From Phycisphaerae bacterium (GTDB lineage: Bacteria; Planctomycetota; Phycisphaerae; Phycisphaerales; SM1A02), in NCBI GenBank assembly GCA_002683195.1, contig NYSW01000056.1, positions 15,214-31,024 on the forward strand: a DNA stretch of 15,811 nt, read 5' to 3'. A program made the translations under genes and the position numbers. Each line of letters opens with the position of its first letter. Position 1 is the first letter of the stretch. The notes under the pieces are model-generated. The model made no database searches, was not told where the DNA came from, and saw only the letters and a program-made list of their open reading frames with translations. Of the stretch, positions 7,387-14,112 are shown in pieces.

Positions 7387-7593
7387 GAAGGAACTCCAGC
7401 GAAGGGGGCGGGTGATCGAATGACGTGCGGACGCCCACGAGTCTAGATCCTCTCCGCCCCCGATGAACCTTCCCCTCGCCGGGCTTGAACCAGCCCCAGA
7501 CCTCTGCCCAGCAGGCCCCTTTTTCCGATCCGACCATGGGAACATGTCGAAAAATCCGATTGGATCCGATTTGGCGGGGTCTACACTTCATAC
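7387..7593. promoter_or_regulatory. Divergent intergenic region
   Basis: These 207 bases separate the starts of the metallophosphatase (-) and esterase (+) genes. They hold a Shine-Dalgarno (GGAG, about 7394-7397 on the minus strand), a possible minus-strand -10 TAGACT (7445-7440) and the esterase promoter at 7560-7587. Frames are open on the minus strand across much of it, but nothing there looks like conserved protein. No hairpin or palindrome was recognised. Confidence 0.5.
7560..7587 (+). promoter_or_regulatory. Sigma70-like promoter placing the transcript start at the ATG
   Basis: TTGGAT (7560-7565), a 16-base spacer, then TACACT (7582-7587). The esterase ATG begins 6 bases later at 7594, where transcription would start. 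There is no Shine-Dalgarno at usable distance, so a leaderless mRNA is likely. This is the clearest two-box promoter in the window. Confidence 0.6.
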
Positions 7594-8640
7594 ATGCATG
7601 AAACCGCGACCAGTGCCTTTCTGTTCACCACCCTGATCGCGGCCGGCTGTGCCCATGGCCAGCAACAATCGTTCGAGCATGACGGCCTCGATCGGACCTA
7701 CCGATTGCATCTTCCCGAATCTCTTCCCGAATCCAAGCCCCTGGTTCTCGTTCTTCATGGCTACGGAGGCGGCGGAGCCGGCATGATGAATCAGTTCGGC
7801 TGGACTCAGCTCGCGGACGAAAAGGGATTCGCGGCCGTCTTTCCCGACGGCACCCGCGACCAGTGGAACCGCCGGTACTGGCAGGTCGGCTATTCCTTCC
7901 ACGAGCAGTTCGACATCGATGACGACGGCTTCTTGGTGTCGCTGGTCCAGCACCTGCAGGAGACACACCAACTCGATCCGGAACGAACCTTCGTCACCGG
8001 GTTTTCCAACGGTGGCGACATGAGCTATCAGTTGGCGTGCCGCAAGTCCGAGGTCTTCGCGGGGTTCGCACCCGTGGCCGGCACCATGATGGATCCGCTC
8101 TATCTCGACTGTAATCCGACCCGCCCCCGGCCCATCCTCGCGATGAATGGAACCGACGACGACATCACCGTCTTCGCCGGCGACATGGCCGACGAGGACG
8201 GCTGGGGCGCCTACCGACCGGTTCCCGAGGTCGTCGAACTCTGGTCGGATCTCCTGGAAACTCCGATTCTCGAGACCACCACGCTGCCCGACATCGCGCC
8301 GAACGATGGGAGCGTGATCGAATTCGATCGCCATCGATCCAAATCCCATCCCCGTGAATTCCGTTCCTATCGAGTGGTCGGCGGCGGGCACGACTGGCCG
8401 GGCCAGGGTGGCAACATGGACATCGATGCCACCCGTGAGATCTGGGACTTCTTCGCATCGATCACGATCGATCCCCCCTTCGACCCAGCCGACCTCGACC
8501 GAGACGGATCCGTGAACGCTTCGGACCTCGGACTGGTTCTGGGCGGCTGGGGACTCGGAAGCCTCACCGGAGACATCAATGGAGACGGCAACACCGACAG
8601 CGGCGATGTCGGCCTTCTCCTGGGCGCCTGGACCGGATGA
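7594..8640 (+). CDS. Secreted poly(3-hydroxybutyrate) depolymerase/feruloyl esterase-like hydrolase with dockerin-like C-terminal tail
   Basis: A 348-residue secreted alpha/beta-hydrolase of the PHB depolymerase/LpqC/CE1-like group. Residues 1-22 are a signal peptide; C19 in A-A-G-C is a possible but imperfect lipobox. Family marks are V-L-V-L-H-G-Y-G-G near 51-59 (oxyanion region), F-P-D-G-T near 83-87, and the likely triad: S138 in G-F-S-N-G-G, Asp in N-G-T-D-D-D-I-T (188-190) and H266 in G-G-G-H-D-W-P-G. Residues ~298-348 hold two Ca-loop repeats, D300-L-D-R-D-G-S and D327-I-N-G-D-G-N, each ending L-G-G-W or L-G-A-W. Such tails are frequent on exported planctomycete proteins and resemble dockerin type I halves. 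The substrate (polyester, feruloyl or acetyl-sugar ester) cannot be fixed from sequence. The gene starts at a leaderless-type promoter, and a TVP38-type gene follows after 35 bases. Confidence 0.88.
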   Translation: MHETATSAFLFTTLIAAGCAHGQQQSFEHDGLDRTYRLHLPESLPESKPLVLVLHGYGGGGAGMMNQFGWTQLADEKGFAAVFPDGTRDQWNRRYWQVGYSFHEQFDIDDDGFLVSLVQHLQETHQLDPERTFVTGFSNGGDMSYQLACRKSEVFAGFAPVAGTMMDPLYLDCNPTRPRPILAMNGTDDDITVFAGDMADEDGWGAYRPVPEVVELWSDLLETPILETTTLPDIAPNDGSVIEFDRHRSKSHPREFRSYRVVGGGHDWPGQGGNMDIDATREIWDFFASITIDPPFDPADLDRDGSVNASDLGLVLGGWGLGSLTGDINGDGNTDSGDVGLLLGAWTG

Positions 8641-8663
8641 CGACGGCTTTGCCCCCGGTGAAG

Positions 8664-8669
8664 TAGCCT
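8664..8669 (+). promoter_or_regulatory. -10-like hexamer TAGCCT immediately before ATG
   Basis: TAGCCT is followed by six bases (CCGCGC) and the ATG of the TVP38-like gene at 8676. No Shine-Dalgarno is visible and no good -35 was found. It is listed because the spacing equals that at 1573-1578 and 7582-7587. Confidence 0.35.
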
Positions 8670-8675
8670 CCGCGC

Positions 8676-9479
8676 ATGGATCAGGACGCTCCCGTCCAGC
8701 AATCACTCGAAGACACCACTTCGGCGTTCCACCATCGCTGGTGGGGCGTGGCCCTGAAGATCCTCCTCGCCCTCACCGTGGTGGCGGCGGGAGCGTGGAT
8801 CTGGACCGCGTTGGTCGAACCACATGAAGGTGAATTCGAGAACACGCTTCGAAACCTCGGTCCCTGGGGCCCGGTCATCTTCGTGGCCGTGTTCCTGGTG
8901 GCGACTTCGGTCTTCTTCCCCGAGTCCCTGCTGGCGATCGCATCCGGTGCGATCTTCGGCCTGGGCTGGGGCATGCTCTGGACGGTGGTCGGTGGCTTCC
9001 TGTCGGTGTGGACGGTGGCCATCCTAGGCCGCCGTCTTCTGGGCGACCGGGCGAGGACCATCCTCGAGCGACATCCGAAACTCACCGCGATCGAGGAAGC
9101 CGCGGAGTCCCGAGGGCTGCGCCTGGTCTTCCTCCTCCGGCTGTCTCCGCTCAACTTCACCATGCTCAACTGGATGCTGGCCGCCACCCGGCTTCGACTT
9201 CGGACCATCCTGCTCAGCGCCCTCGGCATGGTTCCGGGAAACTTCTCGACCGTCTACGTCGGCTTCGCCGCTCGGCACACCGCCGACCTCGCCGCCCGAG
9301 CGAGCGCGGGAAACGCCGACGGCATCGTGGCGGGCGACTCGCTCGCCCACGAGATCACGCTCTACGCAGGGCTGGGGGCATCGATCGTGGTGAGCGTGAT
9401 CGTGACTCGGATCGCGGTGAAGGCCCTGAAGACCGCGAACGAACGGCCCGGCCCCACGGTCGGTTCGAACGCGGCCTGA
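8676..9479 (+). CDS. TVP38/TMEM64 family (VTT domain, DedA superfamily) membrane protein
   Basis: A 267-residue inner-membrane protein. After a charged N-terminus there is a membrane segment (~25-46), then the VTT/SNARE-associated core: F-F-P-E-S-L-L-A-I-A-S-G-A-I-F-G (~80-95), hydrophobic G-G-F-L-S-V-W-T-V-A-I-L-G-R (~106-119), and L-L-R-L-S-P-L-N-F-T-M-L-N-W (~153-166) leading to G-M-V-P-G-N-F (~184-190). This Arg-Leu-Ser-Pro ... Pro-Gly pattern is the family's hallmark re-entrant region. A last helix spans about 228-250. Relatives in the DedA superfamily are linked to lipid scrambling or flipping and envelope homeostasis; no specific substrate can be assigned. It lies 35 bases after the esterase gene but has its own -10-like hexamer. 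Its stop is only 10 bases from the convergent transporter gene, with no terminator between. Confidence 0.9.
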   Translation: MDQDAPVQQSLEDTTSAFHHRWWGVALKILLALTVVAAGAWIWTALVEPHEGEFENTLRNLGPWGPVIFVAVFLVATSVFFPESLLAIASGAIFGLGWGMLWTVVGGFLSVWTVAILGRRLLGDRARTILERHPKLTAIEEAAESRGLRLVFLLRLSPLNFTMLNWMLAATRLRLRTILLSALGMVPGNFSTVYVGFAARHTADLAARASAGNADGIVAGDSLAHEITLYAGLGASIVVSVIVTRIAVKALKTANERPGPTVGSNAA

Positions 9480-9489
9480 AGACCCGGCA

Positions 9490-10905
9490 TCATTCGGACG
9501 GCAACCCTTCGGTCTTCGCCGATCGGCCCTTGGCGAAGAACGACTCGATCTCCTCGAGGGGAACCCCCTTGGTCTCGGGCATCCGGAAGTAGACGAAGGC
9601 GATCGTCACCGCATTGAAGCCGGCGAAGATCCAGAACGCGAGCGAGGGACTGAACTCGACCGCGGCCAGGGAGCCCTGGGCGATCACGTAGTTGCCGATC
9701 CAGTTGAACGACGTCGCCACGCCCACGCAGGCGGACCGCACGCCGGCGGGGAAGATCTCCGAAATCGCGAGCCAGACCAGAGGGCCGAGGCTGAAGGCGA
9801 AGGCGATGATCCCGACGAAGAGCGAGATCAGGATCACGATTCCACCCGCCGAGACCGCCGAGCCACCCTTGGCCAGGAACAGCGTCCCCGTCACGCCGAT
9901 CACCACCTGAGAGACCATCATCAAGGCGGTCCCGCCCAACAAGAGCGGCCGCCGCCCCACGCGATCGACCAGCCAGATCGCGATGAAGGTCGCGAGGACG
10001 TTGATCAATCCGAGGGCTGCCGTCAGTTCCTTTCCGTATTCACCGAGCCCGACCTCCTTGAGAATCTCCGGGGCGTAGTAGAAGATCGCGTTGATGCCAC
10101 TGGCCTGCTGCAGGAAGGCCAGACCGATCGCGAGGATCAATGCCATCCGCACGGCGTGGCTGCCCTTGACTGCGGACCAGAAACCTTCACCGGACTCCTC
10201 GACCACCCGCTGCTTGATCGTCTCGAGTTCCTTCTCGGCTTCCCGGTCGGATCCGAGGGTCCGCTTCAGAACACCAAGAGCGACGTCGTAGCGACCTCGA
10301 CTGACGAGCCAACGCGGGCTCGGCGGCATGACCAGCATGCCCGCGATCAACGCCGCCCCGAGCAACACCCCGAGTCCGAACGAGATGCGCCAGTCGGCCT
10401 CGGGCACGGCCAGTCCCACCAGGAAGGCGACGAGGATCCCGACCGTGATCGCCAGCTGGTAGAGGCTGACCATGGCACCTCGGGACCAGGGGGTGGAGAC
10501 CTCGGCGATGTACAGCGGCCCAGCCACCGAGGAGAAGCCGACCCCGATACCCATCACCACCCGGAAAGCGATGATCATCGTCAGGTCGACCGAGAACGCG
10601 CAGCCGAGGCATCCGACGATGAAGCAGATGCCACCCCAGACGTTCGTCCATCGGCGACCGATCGCATCGCACAACCGGCCCGCGATGAGCGCGCCGAGGA
10701 ACGAGCCGGCGAGCACCGAGCTCACCACCGTCGACACCTCGTTGTCGCCCAGGCCGAACGCATGCCTGATCCCGTCCTTCGCGTCGGCGATCACTCCGAT
10801 GTCGTAGCCGAACATCAGGCCGCCGAGCCCGGCGACCATCGCGATCGCGATCGTGTATCTCGACGTTCTATCCTGGGCCGTGGGACCCTGCGAATTCGTG
10901 CTCAC
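9490..10905 (-). CDS. Sugar porter family MFS transporter (sugar:H+ symporter-like)
   Basis: A 471-residue, 12-helix inner-membrane transporter of the sugar porter family, which includes XylE, GalP and AraE. Marks in order: G-Y-D-I-G (33-37) in helix 1, G-R-L-C-D-A-I-G-R-R (76-85) after helix 2, P-L-Y-I-A-E (130-135), P-P-S-P-R-W-L (194-200) closing the first half, Q-Q-A-S-G-I-N (266-272) in helix 7 where sugar is bound, V-D-R-V-G-R-R-P (313-320), and P-E-T-K-G (443-447) after helix 12. D35 lies where proton-coupled members carry their helix 1 Asp, so proton symport is likely. The start is GTG, with GGAG 7 bases upstream. It lies 22 bases after the OprB-like porin gene and should be co-transcribed, giving a sugar route through both membranes. 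The particular sugar is not known. Confidence 0.93.
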   Translation of the reverse strand: MSTNSQGPTAQDRTSRYTIAIAMVAGLGGLMFGYDIGVIADAKDGIRHAFGLGDNEVSTVVSSVLAGSFLGALIAGRLCDAIGRRWTNVWGGICFIVGCLGCAFSVDLTMIIAFRVVMGIGVGFSSVAGPLYIAEVSTPWSRGAMVSLYQLAITVGILVAFLVGLAVPEADWRISFGLGVLLGAALIAGMLVMPPSPRWLVSRGRYDVALGVLKRTLGSDREAEKELETIKQRVVEESGEGFWSAVKGSHAVRMALILAIGLAFLQQASGINAIFYYAPEILKEVGLGEYGKELTAALGLINVLATFIAIWLVDRVGRRPLLLGGTALMMVSQVVIGVTGTLFLAKGGSAVSAGGIVILISLFVGIIAFAFSLGPLVWLAISEIFPAGVRSACVGVATSFNWIGNYVIAQGSLAAVEFSPSLAFWIFAGFNAVTIAFVYFRMPETKGVPLEEIESFFAKGRSAKTEGLPSE

Positions 10906-10927
10906 GTCTAGTCTCCAGGAGATCGGC

Positions 10928-12514
10928 TCAGAAGTCGGTGGTCAGACGGAGGCCGAGCACCACGCTCACCTCGGTATCACTTCGGGCACCCGGATGAAAC
11001 ACCACCTGAAGATCAGGTGTGAGCTGCATCGACTCGGTCAACTGCACGCGGTAGAACGCCTCGATCATCGACTGGGGCGAAGCGGGCGAGGCTGCTGCCG
11101 CGAAGACGTTGTTCTCGTTGTAGGCGAGGCCGACGTATCGGACGGGGATCGAATCCGCTCCGAGCAGCGAGCTGCCGTTTCCTCCGGACGCCACCGAGGG
11201 AGACGGTCGCATCCAGTTGTAGCCGAAGCCGAAGAGGTCGCCCCGGCGACCGAATGGCCGTTCGATTCCGATGCCGCAGGAGATCGAGGTGGTCACCGTC
11301 GACATCGACGGATCGCTCCACCCCCCCTGCGCGAAATATCCGAGTTGATCGGTCAGGTGCCCCTGCCACTGGAAGCCGATGGCATTCGACCAGTTCCGCG
11401 TGGGAGTCGACGCGAGGGCGTCGAGATTCTGTCCGGACCAGATCACCGTTGCGACCGTCGGGCCACCGAGCGCGGCCTCGTCGAACGGCAGGACGAAGCC
11501 GGTCTCCACCGCCGTCCACAGGAAGCCTTCACCCAACGTTGAAAACGCATTGTCCGGACGTCCGAGCGCGTCGGTGACCACCGCATTCACGAAGATCGAC
11601 TCGGTGGGAATCGCCTGTACCGCGACTCCCAGCTGGTAGCCGCCCTGCGAAGAACCCAGCGGCTGAATGCCGTCGAACGCACCAGCAATGAACTGGCGGG
11701 ATTCGTCGTTGGCCCAGAAGTTGAGACCGATGTACTGGTTCGGATGGATTTTCCCCGCCGACACCACGAACCGATCATCGAACCATCCCTGCTGCAGGTA
11801 CAGGAGGTTGAGGGTCGCCGGCCCACCGTTCGCACCGGAGTAGAGCGAGTCGAGTCCGACGATCGAACCCGCCGAATCCTGGGTCGAGACCGACTGCGGA
11901 TTTCCGATCTGATTCCCCTGGCGAACCAGGATCCCGAGGACTCCATGCCCCTCGAAGCCACTTCCGAGGAGCGAACCACCTTCATCATGGTCTTCCCAGA
12001 GGTTCCAGACCAGGTTGACGTCCAGACGCCCGGTTCCGAAGTTCGACGGGGTGTCGGGCTTCGGATCGGTGACATGCTGATACAGCAACGTGTAGTAGGC
12101 CGAGGTGTTCAGGCCGAGTTGTTCGATCGCCGCTGATTGCACGGCCCGCCAGGGACGCAAGACCGGCTCCAGTGGTGCCCCGAACAGTGGATCGACCGGT
12201 GGTCTCCCCAATGGATCGGGCCGGCGAGTCTTCAAATCGACCGAGGGGTCCCATGGCCGAATCGGCAACAGGGCCGGCGAATCATTCAAGGTCGAGATGT
12301 TCGACAGGAACTGAATCCGTTCGAGGTGCTGCAGTCCGCGCCACCGGACATCCGCGGTCTCGGTCGCTCCGGGATCGAACGGATCGACGGCGGGCGTTTC
12401 CTTGGGATTCGGGGGATCATCCTGTGCCGTGGCGGACCTCGTCGAAGTCATTGATGCCAGAACCGCGGTCAGGATCACGACCGGAGAACCAACCTTGTTT
12501 ACGAGTGCATCCAT
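10928..12514 (-). CDS. OprB-like carbohydrate-selective outer-membrane porin
   Basis: A 528-residue exported beta-barrel. The signal peptide ends near A-T-A-Q (30-31), and residues ~32-125 are a Pro-rich region without clear family similarity. From ~130 the sequence reads as an OprB-family barrel: G-R-L-D-V-N-L-V-W-N-L (~162-172), V-S-A-G-K-I-H-P-N-Q-Y (~250-261), then F-W-A-N-D-E-S-R-Q-F (~266-275). The C-terminus is L-R-L-T-T-D-F, with the terminal aromatic residue typical of outer-membrane proteins. OprB porins pass glucose and other sugars. The sugar-porter gene follows at 22 bases, supporting a sugar role. No good Shine-Dalgarno is present; a -10-like TAGGCT ends 7 bases before the ATG. 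The N-terminal extension is the least certain part. Confidence 0.82.
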   Translation of the reverse strand: MDALVNKVGSPVVILTAVLASMTSTRSATAQDDPPNPKETPAVDPFDPGATETADVRWRGLQHLERIQFLSNISTLNDSPALLPIRPWDPSVDLKTRRPDPLGRPPVDPLFGAPLEPVLRPWRAVQSAAIEQLGLNTSAYYTLLYQHVTDPKPDTPSNFGTGRLDVNLVWNLWEDHDEGGSLLGSGFEGHGVLGILVRQGNQIGNPQSVSTQDSAGSIVGLDSLYSGANGGPATLNLLYLQQGWFDDRFVVSAGKIHPNQYIGLNFWANDESRQFIAGAFDGIQPLGSSQGGYQLGVAVQAIPTESIFVNAVVTDALGRPDNAFSTLGEGFLWTAVETGFVLPFDEAALGGPTVATVIWSGQNLDALASTPTRNWSNAIGFQWQGHLTDQLGYFAQGGWSDPSMSTVTTSISCGIGIERPFGRRGDLFGFGYNWMRPSPSVASGGNGSSLLGADSIPVRYVGLAYNENNVFAAAASPASPQSMIEAFYRVQLTESMQLTPDLQVVFHPGARSDTEVSVVLGLRLTTDF

Positions 12515-12521
12515 GAATCAC

Positions 12522-12550
12522 AGCCTATCCCCAAGAATCACATGGCGTCA
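12522..12550 (-). promoter_or_regulatory. Promoter-like sequence just upstream of the OprB-like gene
   Basis: On the minus strand, ATGACG (12551-12546) or the shifted TGACGC serves as a moderate -35. TAGGCT (12527-12522) follows after 18 bases, and the ATG comes 7 bases further on. The transcript would begin at or next to the start codon. A weak AGG within the hexamer is 9 bases from ATG, so a leadered start cannot be excluded. Confidence 0.45.
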
Positions 12551-12564
12551 TGCGCTCCGGATGC

Positions 12565-12596
12565 GACGACGCCCCGGCTTCCGCCGGGGCGTCGTC
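12565..12596 (-). terminator. Perfect 14-bp GC-rich hairpin, probable terminator of the thioredoxin-fold gene
   Basis: The arm 12565-12578 (GACGACGCCCCGGC) pairs perfectly with 12583-12596 around a TTCC loop. It lies 24 bases beyond the stop of the thioredoxin-fold gene and before the OprB-like promoter. No T-tract follows on either strand, so it is an intrinsic-type hairpin without the usual U-run. Confidence 0.7.
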
Positions 12597-12619
12597 CATG
12601 GAGGGCTGGAAAGGCTGAT

Positions 12620-13864
12620 TCAGCCTCGCTTGTTCGCCTCGGTCTCCTTGAGCGAGGCCGGATGCTTGAGGCCCGCCTTCTTCAGAAGTCCGTTGATCTT
12701 GTCGATCTTCCCCGCCTTGTCACCGGCGGGATGCAGGCCGTTGTACGCGACCTTGCCATCGGGACCGATGATCGCCACGTGAGGAATGCCTCGAACCCCG
12801 AAATCGGCGTTGAAGACATCCTGCTTGGTCATCACGATCGGCCAGGTCATGTCCATCGACTTCTTGTAGTCGACCATGAGCTTGCACTCGTCCGCGAAGT
12901 CGGCGGCATTGACCCGCCCACGCTCGTCGCGGAAGGACACTCGTTCCTGGGGACTGGTGACACCGAGGAAGATCACGTCGTACCCCTTGAAGTACTCCAC
13001 GAGTTCCCTGACGTCGGGGAATGATCCCACGCACGGCCCGCACCAGGTCGCCCAGAAGTCGACCACCACCACGTTCCCGCGGAGGCAGTTGAAACAGTTC
13101 CATTCGTTTCCTTCACTGTTCCAGGTGAACTCGATCTCCGGGGCGGGAAAACCGATCAGTTCCCCCCGGCCAGCCGCGGAATCAAGGAATGAAAGCCCGC
13201 TTTCAAGCCGAGCCCGACCTTGCCCTTCGGGCGCCGCGGCGACCACCGCCTTCATCTTCTCAACCAGCTTCGCATGGATGGCCTTGCGGGTACCGGCATC
13301 GACTCCCGCCGTCTCGAGCAGTGCGGGGTATTCGATCCAAGCGGACAACGCCTTTGCATCGGCAGGCATTCGATCGATCAACAGGACCAGTTCGGTCTGC
13401 ATCGGCATCAGTTTCCCGGCATCGACCCGTGACATCACGCCGATCACTTCGCCGATTCGGTCATCGGGAACGCTGGTGAATCCACCATTGGCCATGCCGA
13501 TATCGAGTCCGGCGTCCAGTTCATCCATGTTCGCCAACATCAGTGCGGCATCGAGCCATTGCTCGCCATTGCCCAACGACTTGATTCGCTCCAGCCAGAT
13601 CGGCCGGGCGTTGGGGGTGTATGCCCAGAGCATGTTCAAGGCCTTGATCTGCTCGAAATCACATTCCGCGGGATCGATGCCTTCGAGCTGAGCGTCCAGC
13701 ACTGCGTGAAATTCAGGGTCGTCAAGACTGAAGGCCTCTCCCTTGCTTTGAAAGAACTCCCTTGCCATTCCGACCTTGGCTTCGATCTCCCCCTGGGTGG
13801 GAGGAGCAGCGAAAACCGGAGCCGTGAGCGAGAGACCAAGGAGAAGCAGAGGAAGGCGGACCAT
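12620..13864 (-). CDS. Secreted thioredoxin-fold (TlpA/ResA-like) protein with second CxxC
   Basis: A 414-residue exported protein. M-V-R-L-P-L-L-L-L-G... to V-F-A-A-P (~20) is a signal peptide. Residues ~21-235 form a helical N-terminal domain I cannot assign. Residues ~238-395 are a TlpA/AhpC-TSA-like thioredoxin domain: G-F-P-A-P-E-I (238-244), V-V-V-D-F-W-A-T-W-C-G-P-C (active cysteines C275 and C278), and G-I-P-H-V with cis-Pro P361. An additional C257-F-N-C260 lies 15 residues before the active site, where TlpA-like proteins usually have no cysteines. The role is probably thiol-disulphide exchange in the periplasm. The frame is open upstream to 14116, but ATG 13864 starts the signal peptide and has AGGA 6 bases before it. 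TACGAT (13919-13914, minus) is a possible -10. The gene ends at a strong hairpin. Confidence 0.9.
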   Translation of the reverse strand: MVRLPLLLLGLSLTAPVFAAPPTQGEIEAKVGMAREFFQSKGEAFSLDDPEFHAVLDAQLEGIDPAECDFEQIKALNMLWAYTPNARPIWLERIKSLGNGEQWLDAALMLANMDELDAGLDIGMANGGFTSVPDDRIGEVIGVMSRVDAGKLMPMQTELVLLIDRMPADAKALSAWIEYPALLETAGVDAGTRKAIHAKLVEKMKAVVAAAPEGQGRARLESGLSFLDSAAGRGELIGFPAPEIEFTWNSEGNEWNCFNCLRGNVVVVDFWATWCGPCVGSFPDVRELVEYFKGYDVIFLGVTSPQERVSFRDERGRVNAADFADECKLMVDYKKSMDMTWPIVMTKQDVFNADFGVRGIPHVAIIGPDGKVAYNGLHPAGDKAGKIDKINGLLKKAGLKHPASLKETEANKRG

Positions 13865-14112
13865 GAAAATTCCTTTCGGTGATGTCGTTTGATCGCCCCG
13901 GAGGCGCTGCCGAATCGTACCTGACCGGTGATGGAGGATTGATCTGGAGACTTCCAATCGCCGAATTGGTGACCTATCCGGTCGATTCTTCCCGAAGATC
14001 CGAGGAAAGAACGCCGTCCGGACCGATTCGTGGTGCCGATCGTCGCACCGGACGGGTGGTTCGTCGCCCCGGTGCGGCGGGTCGCGTTCCTCGGCTTCTC
14101 CGGATGTACCGC
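13865..14112. other. Intergenic region with an 8-base inverted repeat
   Basis: This 248-base gap lies between the end of the EEP-fold gene and the start of the thioredoxin-fold gene, both on the minus strand. It holds the thioredoxin Shine-Dalgarno and a possible -10. CGCACCGG (14044-14051) is matched perfectly by CCGGTGCG (14069-14076) across a 17-base loop, overlapping a smaller stem GGTGC/GCACC (14032-14049). The repeat might terminate the EEP-fold transcript, but no T-tract follows. Open frames on both strands here show no recognisable protein. Confidence 0.4.

Noticed and set aside
4819..7446. Very long plus-strand open frame (875 codons) opposite three minus-strand genes
   Set aside because: Its translation is Arg/Pro/His-rich without family motifs, while the minus strand holds three proteins with clear signal peptides and catalytic motifs. 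It is a GC-rich shadow frame.
10836..10858. Run of GCGATC repeats that could be read as a regulatory repeat
   Set aside because: It lies within the first membrane helix of the sugar transporter and encodes I-A-I-A-M; no second copy was noticed elsewhere.
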